Origin: Pseudomonas hormoni
GTDB lineage: Bacteria; Pseudomonadota; Gammaproteobacteria; Pseudomonadales; Pseudomonadaceae
Length of the DNA stretch: 64,000 bases
Direction: 5' to 3'
Assembly: GCF_018502625.1 (NCBI RefSeq)
Contig: NZ_CP075566.1
Coordinates: 4,839,001 to 4,903,000 of the forward strand
Within the stretch, counting starts at the first letter, position 1. Each line of letters opens with the position of its first letter. The notes under the pieces were generated by a model, which worked only from the letters and a program-made list of their open reading frames with translations, was not told the origin of the DNA and searched no databases. This document shows positions 45,008 to 53,623 of the stretch, one piece after another. A program made the translations under genes and the position numbers.

Positions 45008-45873
45008 GCCCAATCCTTGCGGTGACGAATCAGGCCTTCCTGGGTGACCGACGCCACCAGTTGCCCGGCGCGGTTGAACACGCTGCCACGGCTGAACCCA
45101 CGGGAATTGCCGGCCCACGGGCTGTCCATTGCGTAGAGCAACCAGTCATCGGCACGCAGGTCCGCGTGGAACCACAGGGCGTGATCGAGGCTGGCGACTT
45201 GCATATCTTTCTGCCAGACCGATTTGCCGTGAGGCTGCATCGACGTGGTCAGCAGACCGAAATCCGAGGCGTAGGCCAGCAGGTATTTGTGCAGCGCCGG
45301 AGTATCGGCCAAGGCACCGTCTGCACGAAACCAGACGTACTTGATCGGATCGGACGGCTGCGGGTTGTAGGGATCTTTCTCGGTGACCGGTCGGAATTCG
45401 ATCGGTTTCGGGCACAGCAGTTTTTCACGCATGTGCTCGGGAATCAGGTGGGCGCGCTGCTGAGTCAGTTCCAGCTCCGACGGCAGGTTTTCCGGGCCGA
45501 CCACCACCGGCATCTCGGCCTGGTGTTCGAAGCCTTTTTCGTCGTACTGGAACGAGGCGCTGCAGGTGAAGATCGGATTGCCCTTCTGGATGGCCGTCAC
45601 CCGGCGCGTGCTGAAACTGCCGCCGTCGCGCACCCGGTCCACCTGATACACCACGGGCAACGCGGAATCGCCGGGACGCAGGAAATAACCGTGCATCGAA
45701 TGCACATGGCGCGCGGCTTCGACCGTCTGACTGGCCGCCGACAGGGACTGACCGATCACCTGACCGCCGAACAACTGACGAAAACCCAGGTCCTGACTGC
45801 GGCCACGGAACAGGTTTTCTTCGATCGGTTCCAGGGTCAGCAAGTCGACCAGATCATCCAACACTTGGCTCAT
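45004..45873 (-). CDS. tesB: acyl-CoA thioesterase II TesB
   Basis: TesB hydrolyses medium- and long-chain acyl-CoA to free acid and CoA. The 289-residue double hot-dog protein has FGGQVIGQSLSAASQTV, HSMHGYFLRPGD (with an active-site region Asp/His), RDGGSFSTRRV in the first half, and LASLDHALWFHADLRADDW in the second, with the conserved Asp. It is first in an operon with the HAD gene. Confidence 0.94.
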   Translation of the reverse strand: MSQVLDDLVDLLTLEPIEENLFRGRSQDLGFRQLFGGQVIGQSLSAASQTVEAARHVHSMHGYFLRPGDSALPVVYQVDRVRDGGSFSTRRVTAIQKGNPIFTCSASFQYDEKGFEHQAEMPVVVGPENLPSELELTQQRAHLIPEHMREKLLCPKPIEFRPVTEKDPYNPQPSDPIKYVWFRADGALADTPALHKYLLAYASDFGLLTTSMQPHGKSVWQKDMQVASLDHALWFHADLRADDWLLYAMDSPWAGNSRGFSRGSVFNRAGQLVASVTQEGLIRHRKDWA

Positions 45874-45979
45874 TCAGACTCTCCTCACACAACGCTATGC
45901 CGCGCAGTCTTGGCTGCGGCGGTCGATTCAGGTTCTGGCCGGGGCCATCATTGGCGCCATTGTAAACGTCCGGGCCGGC

Positions 45980-46549
45980 TTATCCATGCAAGGTTTGCAG
46001 CCATTGTTCACGGGTGATGCGGTACAACACATGGTGCCGCAGGGGATGATCGGCCGCGAGCTTCGGGTGCTCGAAGTCATCGACTGAATCATGCTGCATG
46101 CCGATCGCCTGCATGACTTTCTGCGAAGGCAGATTGGCTTCACTGGTAAAGGACACCACTTCTTTCAGCGCCAGCCGGTCAAACCCGCAGCGCAGAGCGG
46201 TCCATGCCGCTTCACTGGCATAGCCCAGGCCCCAATGCTCGCGGGCCAGACGCCAACCGATTTCGATGGCTGGCGTAAACGGCGCGTCGAAACCGATCAC
46301 TCCCAACCCGGTAAAACCGATGAAGGTGCCCGTGTCCTTGCGCTCCAGCGCCCATAGGCCGAAACCATGCTCGGCAAAATGCCCACGAATACGTCCGATC
46401 AGCGAAGCACTGTCCAGCCGACTCAGGGGCGCCGGAAAATAGCGCATCACTTGCGGATCGGCGCACATCGCCGCAAACGCCGGCAAATCCTCATCTCGCC
46501 ACTGCCGCAACAGCAGTCGCGCGCTCTCGAGTTCCAGTATCGGCTCCAT
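45980..46549 (-). CDS. GNAT acetyltransferase, RimJ/RimL-like
   Basis: The 189-residue protein starts with the typical LESARLLLRQWRDEDLPAFAAMCADPQVMRYF and has the acetyl-CoA-binding loop EIGWRLAREHWGLGYASEA. The C-terminal NLPSQKVMQAIGMQHD is also standard. Such enzymes acetylate protein N-termini or small molecules; the acceptor is not predictable here. Divergent from the deacetylase-like gene. Confidence 0.87.
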   Translation of the reverse strand: MEPILELESARLLLRQWRDEDLPAFAAMCADPQVMRYFPAPLSRLDSASLIGRIRGHFAEHGFGLWALERKDTGTFIGFTGLGVIGFDAPFTPAIEIGWRLAREHWGLGYASEAAWTALRCGFDRLALKEVVSFTSEANLPSQKVMQAIGMQHDSVDDFEHPKLAADHPLRHHVLYRITREQWLQTLHG

Positions 46550-46637
46550 CGTCTACTCCCCCTTTCCATGCCGCAAGTCTACATCGCTGGTAGGATCGTT
46601 CACTCACTCCTACCTGCCGTACTCGATAAAGCCTGCC

Positions 46638-47558
46638 ATGCCGCTGCCACTGATCTACCACGAAGACTACAGCCCCGAGTTCCCGGCGGATCACCGCTTC
46701 CCGATGGACAAGTTTCGCCTGCTGCGCGACCACCTGGTGGACAGCGGCCTGACCCGGGACGCCGATTTGCTGCGTCCGGAACTCTGCCCGCCGGAGATTC
46801 TCGCCCTCGCCCATGACGCTGCTTATATCGAACGCTACATGAGCGGCGAGTTGTCCCGTGAAGACCAGCGGCGACTTGGTTTGCCGTGGAGTGAAGCACT
46901 GGCCCGGCGCACGGTACGGGCGGTCGGCGGATCGTTGCTGGCGGCTGAGCAGGCGCTGGAACATGGATTGGCCTGTCACCTCGCCGGCGGCACGCATCAT
47001 GCGCATTACGACTACCCGGCGGGGTTCTGCATTTTCAATGACCTGGCGGTGATCAGCCGTTACCTGCTGGAAAGCGGTCGTGTGAATCGGGTGCTGATCT
47101 TCGATTGCGACGTGCATCAGGGCGACGGGACTGCACGGATCCTGCACAACACCCCGGACGCGGTGACCGTTTCCCTGCACTGCGAAAAGAACTTTCCCGC
47201 ACGCAAGGCCGAAAGTGACTGGGACATCCCGTTGCCCAAAGGCATGGGCGATGCCGATTACCTGAAGGTGGTGGACGACGCGCTGAATTACTTGCTGCCG
47301 CTCTACCAACCGGACCTGGTGTTGTACGACGCCGGGGTCGATGTGCATAAGGATGACGCGCTCGGTTACCTGAAGCTGACAGACGAAGGCGTGGCCGCGC
47401 GGGATGAAAGCGTCATGCGCCATTGCCTCGGGCGGGATATTCCGGTGGTCGGGGTGATTGGAGGCGGTTACAGCAAGGACCGCAAGGCGTTGGCGCGACG
47501 CCATGGAATCCTCCATCACAGCGCACAGCGGGTCTGGACGTCATCAGGTTGTCATTGA
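46638..47558 (+). CDS. histone-deacetylase-like amidohydrolase
   Basis: The 306-residue arginase-fold zinc enzyme has the HDAC landmarks: GGTHHAHYDYPAGFCIFND (His dyad), FDCDVHQGDGTA (Asp and His zinc ligands), DAGVDVHKDD (Asp ligand) and GGGYSKD (catalytic Tyr). Bacterial members deacetylate acetylpolyamines, acetoin-related compounds or proteins. It is divergent from a GNAT acetyltransferase 88 bases away, an apposition of an acetylase and a deacetylase that may or may not be meaningful. Confidence 0.9.
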   Translation: MPLPLIYHEDYSPEFPADHRFPMDKFRLLRDHLVDSGLTRDADLLRPELCPPEILALAHDAAYIERYMSGELSREDQRRLGLPWSEALARRTVRAVGGSLLAAEQALEHGLACHLAGGTHHAHYDYPAGFCIFNDLAVISRYLLESGRVNRVLIFDCDVHQGDGTARILHNTPDAVTVSLHCEKNFPARKAESDWDIPLPKGMGDADYLKVVDDALNYLLPLYQPDLVLYDAGVDVHKDDALGYLKLTDEGVAARDESVMRHCLGRDIPVVGVIGGGYSKDRKALARRHGILHHSAQRVWTSSGCH

Positions 47559-47690
47559 GGTGTGAGTCTTTACCCACAATGCCTGTGGAACTGCCTGTGG
47601 ATAACCTGAGTGAAAGGGCCTGCAGGCCACGTTGTGCATAGCCTGCAAAGGAGTGGTTGTTTTTTGATCAGCTCTTGAAGCACCCACAAT

Positions 47691-47787
47691 CCCCTGTGGG
47701 AGCGAGCCTGCTCGCGATAGCGGTGTTTCAGTCGGCATAGATTTCGAATCTGAAGGCCTCATCGCGAGCAGGCTCGCTCCCACAGGG
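47691..47787. repeat. REPIN
   Basis: CCCTGTGGGAGCGAGCCTGC and its inverse, in the gap between the deacetylase and flavoprotein genes. Confidence 0.9.
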
Positions 47788-47838
47788 AATCGGGCTGGTA
47801 GAATGCGCGGCTTATCCCGCCAGACCGCAGCGCACTCC

Positions 47839-49080
47839 ATGACCCAAACCTCCACTGCCCTCCCCCCTCACGTCGCCATCATCGGCGGCGGCCCCGCCGG
47901 CCTGATGGCTGCCGAAGTGTTGAGCCAGGCCGGGATCAAGGTCGACCTGTACGACGGCATGCCGTCGGTGGGCAGGAAGTTTCTCCTCGCGGGGGTCGGC
48001 GGCATGAACATCACCCATTCCGAAGCCTATCCGGCTTTTCTCTCACGCTACGCCGAACGCGCACCGCAGATTGCACCGCTGCTGCGCTCATTTGGCGCCG
48101 AGGCGCTGTGCCAGTGGATTCATGATCTGGGCATCGAAACCTTCGTCGGCAGCTCCGGCCGGGTGTTTCCAACCGACATGAAAGCCGCACCGCTGTTGCG
48201 CGCCTGGCTCAAACGCTTGCGAGATGCCGGCGTAGTTATCCACACCCGCCACCGTTGGCTGGGCTGGAATGAAAACGGTGGATTGCTCATCGGAAGTCCC
48301 GAAGGTGAAAAAACCATTCAACCCGACGCCACCTTGCTGGCCCTCGGCGGCGGCAGCTGGTCGCGCCTCGGTTCGGACGGCGCGTGGATGTTGCCATTGG
48401 AGCAACGCGGCGTAGGACTTATGCCTTTGCAACCGAGCAATTGCGGCTTCGAGGTGCAGGCCTGGAGCGAATTGATGGTCAGCAAATTCGCCGGCGCACC
48501 GCTGAAAAACATCGCCATCGGGCTCAACGACGATGTTCCGCGGCTCGGGGAATGTGTGATTACGGCTACCGGGATTGAAGGCAGTCTGATCTACGCGTTG
48601 TCGGCGCCGATCCGTGAAGCCATCAATCAACACGGCTCGGCGACGATTCATCTGGACCTGCTGCCCGGCAGGCCTGTGGATAAAGTACAGGCTGCACTGA
48701 ACAAACCGCGCGGTTCACGTTCCATGTCCAAGCATCTGCACAGTCAGCTCGGCATTGATGGGGTGAAAGCGGCGTTGCTGCGCGAACTGACGCGAGCAGA
48801 ATGCTTCGCCGATCCGGCGTTGTTGGCCAAAGCGATCAAAGCGTTACCACTGACGCTGGTGAAAACCCGTCCACTGGATGAGGCCATCAGCAGCGCCGGT
48901 GGCGTGATGTTCGAGTCGATGGATGAACGTTTGATGCTCAAGCAACTGCCTGGTGTGTTCTGCGCGGGGGAAATGCTGGATTGGGAAGCGCCGACGGGGG
49001 GCTATTTGCTGACCGCGTGTTTCGCCAGTGGGCGGGCGGCGGGGTTAGGGATGGTGGAGTGGCTCAGGCGCAAGGATTGA
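47839..49080 (+). CDS. flavoprotein of the TIGR03862/HI0933 family
   Basis: The 413-residue protein binds FAD through VAIIGGGPAGLMAAEVLSQ near residues 13-31. It has the family segments GVGGMNITHSE, FVGSSGRVFPTDMKA, LALGGGSWSRLGSDG and the C-terminal AGEMLDWEAPTGGYLL. These NAD(P)/FAD-dependent oxidoreductases are widespread and mostly uncharacterised; BaiN is a distant relative. ATG at 47839 is used since the shorter start fits the FAD motif position. Monocistronic. Confidence 0.88.
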   Translation: MTQTSTALPPHVAIIGGGPAGLMAAEVLSQAGIKVDLYDGMPSVGRKFLLAGVGGMNITHSEAYPAFLSRYAERAPQIAPLLRSFGAEALCQWIHDLGIETFVGSSGRVFPTDMKAAPLLRAWLKRLRDAGVVIHTRHRWLGWNENGGLLIGSPEGEKTIQPDATLLALGGGSWSRLGSDGAWMLPLEQRGVGLMPLQPSNCGFEVQAWSELMVSKFAGAPLKNIAIGLNDDVPRLGECVITATGIEGSLIYALSAPIREAINQHGSATIHLDLLPGRPVDKVQAALNKPRGSRSMSKHLHSQLGIDGVKAALLRELTRAECFADPALLAKAIKALPLTLVKTRPLDEAISSAGGVMFESMDERLMLKQLPGVFCAGEMLDWEAPTGGYLLTACFASGRAAGLGMVEWLRRKD

Positions 49081-49095
49081 GACCGAGGCGCGCCC

Positions 49096-49164
49096 TTCGC
49101 GGGCAAGCCTCGCTCCTACGGATTGGTGGTGCCCTTGTAGGAGCGAGGCTTGCCCGCGAAGGCG
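49096..49164. repeat. REPIN, inverted arrangement
   Basis: TTCGCGGGCAAGCCTCGCTC and its inverse, TAGGAGC ends inwards, between convergent genes. Confidence 0.87.
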
Positions 49165-49186
49165 GCCTAACAGACGCCGCAGCGAA

Positions 49187-50521
49187 TCAAGGCTTACGCT
49201 TACGCGGCCCAGTATTAAACACCGGCACTTTTCGCACAGGCTTGATCGAAGGCTCCGGCGCCGAAGCATCCCCGCTCTCAACCCATTTACCCAAGTTGCG
49301 TTTACCGCCACTGGACGTCTTTGGCTTCTTCGGTTTCTTCGGCTTCTTCACCACCTGACCGCTGGCATCGGTATCCGGCACGCGGTGCTCAGGCTCGAAG
49401 TCATGTTCCATCTGCCGAGGTAACGTCTGACGCGTCAACGTCTCGATGGCCGACAGCAGATTCACTTCATCCGCGCACACCAGCGAAATAGCCTGCCCGG
49501 TGGCACCCGCACGGCCAGTACGACCGATCCGGTGGATGTAGTCCTCTGCCACGATCGGCAGGTCGAAATTGACCACCAACGGCAAATCTTCGATGTCCAG
49601 ACCACGGGCCGCGACGTCAGTGGCGACCAGGATCTGCACTTCGCTGGCCTTGAACCGGTCCAGCGCACGCTGACGAGTCGCCTGCGGTTTGTCACCATGG
49701 ATGCCGTCGGCATTAATGCCCAGACCCTGAAGTTTCTCCACCAGCGCGTCCACGCCATTGCGAGTCTTGGCGAACACCAGCACCTGCTTCCACTTGCCCT
49801 TGCGCAGCAAGTGGATGAACAGTTCCGGCTTGCGCTTCTTGTCCACCGTCACCACCCACTGTTTCACGGTGTTGGCCGCAACGTTGCGCGGGCTGACTTC
49901 GATGCTCAGCGGATCGTTGAGCATTTGCCCGGCCAGCAGGCGAATCGCATCGGAGAAGGTCGCGGAGAACAACAGTGTCTGACGTTTCTTCGGCAGCACG
50001 CGGTAAATGTTCCCCAGCTCTTCAGAAAAGCCGAGGTCGAGCATGCGATCCGCTTCGTCCAGCACCAGGGTTTGCAGCTGGTTGAACTTCAGCGCGTTCT
50101 GGCGGAACAGGTCGAGCAAACGGCCCGGCGTCGCTACCAACAGGTCGACGCCTTTGCGCAGCTTCATCATTTGCGGGTTGATGCTGACGCCGCCGTACAC
50201 CGCGTACGTGCTCAGCGGCAGGTTCTCGGCGTACTGACGCACGGCTTCGTGAACCTGTTCGGCCAGTTCACGGGTTGGCACCAGGATCAGCGCGCGCACC
50301 GAGTTGGCAGTGACTTTCGGCCCTTCCATGGCCAGCAATTGCAGCAGCGGCAGCGCGAAACCGGCGGTCTTGCCGGTGCCGGTCTGGGCGGCGGCCATCA
50401 GGTCGCGACCGGCCAGCACCGCCGGAATGGCTTGCGCCTGAACCGGCGTCGGGGTCTGGTAGCCGAGCGTCTCGAGAGAGCGCAGCAAGGGTTCGATCAG
50501 GCCAAGGGAGGCGAAAGTCAT
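49187..50521 (-). CDS. rhlE: DEAD-box RNA helicase RhlE
   Basis: The 444-residue helicase has all DEAD-box motifs: Q motif TPTPVQAQAIP, Walker A AQTGTGKT, PTRELAEQ, DEAD in LDEADRMLD, SAT in LFSATFS, and HRIGRTGR. The C-terminal 80 residues are basic with KKPKKPKKPK, likely an RNA-binding extension. RhlE-type proteins act in ribosome assembly and RNA turnover. The ATG at 50521 is chosen because the family begins with MTFASLGL. Confidence 0.94.
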   Translation of the reverse strand: MTFASLGLIEPLLRSLETLGYQTPTPVQAQAIPAVLAGRDLMAAAQTGTGKTAGFALPLLQLLAMEGPKVTANSVRALILVPTRELAEQVHEAVRQYAENLPLSTYAVYGGVSINPQMMKLRKGVDLLVATPGRLLDLFRQNALKFNQLQTLVLDEADRMLDLGFSEELGNIYRVLPKKRQTLLFSATFSDAIRLLAGQMLNDPLSIEVSPRNVAANTVKQWVVTVDKKRKPELFIHLLRKGKWKQVLVFAKTRNGVDALVEKLQGLGINADGIHGDKPQATRQRALDRFKASEVQILVATDVAARGLDIEDLPLVVNFDLPIVAEDYIHRIGRTGRAGATGQAISLVCADEVNLLSAIETLTRQTLPRQMEHDFEPEHRVPDTDASGQVVKKPKKPKKPKTSSGGKRNLGKWVESGDASAPEPSIKPVRKVPVFNTGPRKRKP

Positions 50522-50585
50522 GGGATTACCGTAGGAAAAATCAGCGCGGGTGTGCAAACAAGTGTGCAATGGCGCGCAGTTTACC

Positions 50586-51512
50586 CTAATTCACGCTCGA
50601 TTCTGTCTGCACCACGGCAGCGGGCTTTACCGGAGCCCGGCGCCACTGCGGCAAACCGATCAACACCACGGCACTGATGATCACCAACATGGCCAACGCT
50701 TCTTCGATACCGATGGTTTCGCCGACGAACACGATCCCCAGCAACACCGCCACCGCCGGGTTGACGTAGGCATAACTGGTGGCCGCCGCCGGACGTACGT
50801 TTTTCAACAGGTACATGTAGGCGTTGAAGGCGATGATCGAACCGAAGAACGTCAGATAGGCCAGCGCCGCCCACCCTTCGATCGGCGGCATGGCGTCCAG
50901 ATGTTCACCGCTCACCGCACTGCCGATCAGCAGCACCACGCCACCCACCAGCATTTCCACGGCACTTGCCATCGCCCCCTGAGGCAACGGCAAGTGTTTG
51001 CTCCACACCGAACCAAACGCCCAGGCCGCCGCCGCGAATATCAGCAACAGGGCACCCAGCGGGCTCGACTGCAGGTTGGAACCGAGGTTGAGCATGGCGA
51101 TGCCGATCAGCCCGAGCACAATCCCGGCCCATTCGAGACGGGTATTACGCGCGCCCCAGAAATATCCGCAGAGCAAGGTAAACAGCGGTACCGTCGCCAC
51201 CGCCAGCGCGGCAACACCGGACGCGACGCCCATGTGCTCCGCCACACTCACCCCGCCGTTACCGCACGCCAACAGCAAAATCCCGATGATCCCCGCCGCT
51301 TTCCACTGCGCCCAGGTCGGCGCCGGCGCCCCGCGCCAGCGCAGGAACCCGTACATCAAAGTCCCGGCGATGACAAAGCGAATACCCGCGAGCAGCAAGG
51401 GCGGCCAATACTCCACGCCGATACGAATCACCAGGTAAGTCGAGCCCCAAATCACGTACAAGGCGAAAAAGGCAGCGATCAACGGCAAGGGAAAACGGCG
51501 CAGGCCAGGCAT
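50586..51512 (-). CDS. yedA: EamA/DMT exporter YedA
   Basis: The 308-residue inner-membrane protein has ten helices in two EamA repeats, starting PLIAAFFALYVIWGSTYLVI, with LLLACGNGGVSVAEHMGVASG and ATSYAYVNPAVAVLLG. It resembles E. coli YedA, a probable metabolite or drug exporter. It is divergent from an Lrp-family gene, the usual partner of amino-acid exporters, and the shared gap contains a paired inverted repeat. Confidence 0.88.
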   Translation of the reverse strand: MPGLRRFPLPLIAAFFALYVIWGSTYLVIRIGVEYWPPLLLAGIRFVIAGTLMYGFLRWRGAPAPTWAQWKAAGIIGILLLACGNGGVSVAEHMGVASGVAALAVATVPLFTLLCGYFWGARNTRLEWAGIVLGLIGIAMLNLGSNLQSSPLGALLLIFAAAAWAFGSVWSKHLPLPQGAMASAVEMLVGGVVLLIGSAVSGEHLDAMPPIEGWAALAYLTFFGSIIAFNAYMYLLKNVRPAAATSYAYVNPAVAVLLGIVFVGETIGIEEALAMLVIISAVVLIGLPQWRRAPVKPAAVVQTESSVN

Positions 51513-51588
51513 GGGGGCAGCTCACAGGCAAGGACAAATGAACAGCTATTCTAGAAAGGCCAACCGCATAAAATAAGTTACAAAACCT

Positions 51589-51638
51589 GTTTATAGCGCC
51601 GGTACACTTTTCAAATCACGGAGATCAGCGCTATAAAC
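51589..51638. promoter_or_regulatory. spaced inverted repeat, candidate Lrp-family operator
   Basis: GTTTATAGCGC (51589-51599) and GCGCTATAAAC (51628-51638) are perfect 11-base inverse copies 39 bases apart, between yedA and the Lrp-type gene. Multimeric Lrp/AsnC proteins often bind spaced sites like this. Confidence 0.65.
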
Positions 51639-51677
51639 CGTGCTTTCGAAAGTCAGTCATTTTTCAGGAATCCGCCC

Positions 51678-52133
51678 ATGGACAAATACGACCGCATGCT
51701 CCTCAGCGCCCTGCTGGAAAACGGTCGCGCGTCCTACGCCGACCTCGCACGCAAGGTCAACCTGTCCGCCCCGGCCGTGGCCGAGCGCGTGGCCAAACTC
51801 GAGGCCAGCGGGGTGATCACCGGTTACCAGGCGAAAGTCGACATGGCCAAGCTTGGGCTGCCGATCCAGTGCGTCATCGAGCTGCGCCTGAACCAGCACG
51901 GCAACCAGAAGGCCTACGACGACCTGATCAAAATCCCGCAACTGACCGAATGCCACCGGGTGACGGGTGATCCGTGCGTGATCATGCAAGCGGCGGTGGG
52001 CTCGATGCCGGAGCTGGAAGAATTGATTAACCGGATTGCCACGTTCGGCTTCAGCAAGACGTCGATTGTGTTGTCGAGCGCGATAGAGAAGCGCGTGCCG
52101 TTGGGGCACATCGAAGGCAATGGAAAAGTTTGA
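51678..52133 (+). CDS. Lrp/AsnC-family regulator
   Basis: The 151-residue protein has the Lrp HTH (DKYDRMLLSALLENGRASYA then LSAPAVAERVAKLEASGVI, residues 2-50) and the ligand-binding RAM domain (about 65-145) with VTGDPCVIMQAAVGSM. It lies divergent to yedA and probably controls that exporter in response to an amino acid. Monocistronic, followed by a REPIN. Confidence 0.9.
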   Translation: MDKYDRMLLSALLENGRASYADLARKVNLSAPAVAERVAKLEASGVITGYQAKVDMAKLGLPIQCVIELRLNQHGNQKAYDDLIKIPQLTECHRVTGDPCVIMQAAVGSMPELEELINRIATFGFSKTSIVLSSAIEKRVPLGHIEGNGKV

Positions 52134-52143
52134 TACGACACCG

Positions 52144-52240
52144 ACCCTGTGGGAGCGGGCTTGCCCGCGATAGCGATGTGTCAGTCAACAAAGAGGTTGG
52201 ATGTGATGGCCTCATCGCGGGCAAGCCCGCTCCCACAGGG
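52144..52240. repeat. REPIN
   Basis: CCCTGTGGGAGCGGGCTTGC and its inverse, between convergent Lrp and exonuclease genes. Confidence 0.9.
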
Positions 52241-52253
52241 ATCTCGGGTGTTT

Positions 52254-52865
52254 CTAAAACCCGCGATGGCGCTTGAGGTGCTCGTTGATCTTCGCTGCTG
52301 GCACTTTCTGCAGGCTGACCAGCAGATCATGGGACAACTCGCGCAACCCGTGCTTCTGCCGCAACTCCTGCGCCAGATGCGCCGTCAGGTTGGCCGCCAT
52401 TTCGGCGTCAGCCATGGCCCGGTGAGCCTGGCCGGTATGCGGCAGTTTGGCGAAGGTGGTGAGCGTACCAAGTTTGTGATTCGGCGCAGCAGGCATCAAT
52501 CGTCTGGCCAGTAGCAGCGAGCAGGCAAAGTTCTGCAAGCGCGTGCGCTTGATCCGCCCCAGTTCAAAGTCCCAGAACTTCTGGTCGAACGCGGCGTTGT
52601 GCGCCAGCAGCGGCGTAGTGCCGACGAATTCGTTGACTTCGTTCATCACCTGCTCGGCCGATGGCGCGGTGCGCAGCATGGCGTTGCTGATGCCGGTGAG
52701 TTGTTCGATGAAGGCCGGGACGCGCACGCCGGCGTTCATCAGGCTTTGGTAACGCTCGACGATGCGCCCCTGTTCAAGGATCACCACGGCAATTTCCGTG
52801 GCCCGGCAGCTGCTGCTCGGGGAGATCCCGGTGGTTTCAAAGTCGATGACTGCTATGCGTTCCAA
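52254..52865 (-). CDS. DnaQ-like 3'-5' exonuclease (DEDDh)
   Basis: The 203-residue protein has Exo I IDFETTG (DxE), Exo II LAHNAAFDQKFW and Exo III HRAMADAE (HxAxxD), so the DEDDh set is complete. It resembles stand-alone proofreading-type exonucleases rather than DnaQ itself. The last 40 residues are basic. Its stop lies 13 bases from a REPIN, and it begins 22 bases after the NYN gene, probably one operon. Confidence 0.88.
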   Translation of the reverse strand: MERIAVIDFETTGISPSSSCRATEIAVVILEQGRIVERYQSLMNAGVRVPAFIEQLTGISNAMLRTAPSAEQVMNEVNEFVGTTPLLAHNAAFDQKFWDFELGRIKRTRLQNFACSLLLARRLMPAAPNHKLGTLTTFAKLPHTGQAHRAMADAEMAANLTAHLAQELRQKHGLRELSHDLLVSLQKVPAAKINEHLKRHRGF

Positions 52866-52887
52866 ACCTGTTTCAACTCCGTAAAAA

Positions 52888-53367
52888 TCAATTCTTGAGC
52901 AGCAATGCGCCTTCGATCGGCACGTAGCGGCTGGCGGCGCGGATCAGCGAGTTGGCCGTCAGGCCCGGCACACCGTAGGCCACCGCTTGCACGCCGTGCT
53001 TGGCGATGATGCGTTCCAGCAGCATGTCGAAATCACCGTCGCCGGAGGCCAGCACCACTTCGTCGACGTGGTCCGCCGCGTCCATGATGTCGAGAGTGAT
53101 GCCCACGTCCCAGTCGCCCTTGGCCGAGCCGTCGCTGCGCTGGATGTAGGGTTTGAGCTTCACGGTGAAACCGAGGTTGCGCAGGATCTGCTGGAACTGC
53201 TGCTGCTTGCTGTCACCACGATCGATCGCATAGGCATAGGCCTCGACGATCTCGCCCTGTTTGCTGATATCAGCCCACAACGCGGCGTAGTTGAAGTGGC
53301 AACCATAGGCCTGACGCACGGTGTAATAGAGGTTTTGAACATCGGCGAACACTGCAATTTTTTTCAC
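52888..53367 (-). CDS. NYN-domain (LabA/DUF88) putative ribonuclease
   Basis: The 159-residue protein is one NYN (PIN-like) domain with acidic residues in VFADVQNLYYTV, KGDWDVGITLDIMDA and LASGDGDFDMLL, the expected catalytic Asp cluster. This family is thought to cut RNA. It is upstream of an exonuclease gene with the same orientation, so the two could be a nucleic-acid processing pair. Confidence 0.88.
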   Translation of the reverse strand: MKKIAVFADVQNLYYTVRQAYGCHFNYAALWADISKQGEIVEAYAYAIDRGDSKQQQFQQILRNLGFTVKLKPYIQRSDGSAKGDWDVGITLDIMDAADHVDEVVLASGDGDFDMLLERIIAKHGVQAVAYGVPGLTANSLIRAASRYVPIEGALLLKN

Positions 53368-53503
53368 CGCACATCCTCTCGGCGCTAAAGCGCGCAGGCT
53401 GAATCAGGCACCGGGCCCGAAAAGTTGCCCAGTATGCCAGCCTGAAGGATTGTTCCGCGAATAATCGGCCCGAAGCCTCTTGGAGCCTCGGACGAATGGC
53501 AAC

Positions 53504-53596
53504 CTGTGGCGAGGGAGCTTGCTCCCGCTGGGTCGCGCAGCGGCCCCAAAATAGGACTGCTGCGCAGCCCAGCGGGAGCAAGCTCCCTCGCCACGG
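53504..53596. repeat. REPIN of the GCGAGGGAGCTTGCTCCCGC type
   Basis: CTGTGGCGAGGGAGCTTGCT and its inverse, with a further inner stem CTGCGCAGCCCAGCGG region. Confidence 0.88.
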
Positions 53597-53623
53597 GTTC
53601 AGTGTTACACCTGTAATGTTGAA

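Noticed and set aside
46550..46637. Acetylase/deacetylase divergent pair as a regulatory protein-acetylation system
   Set aside because: The GNAT and the HDAC-like enzyme are both common families with many unrelated substrates; adjacency alone is not evidence.
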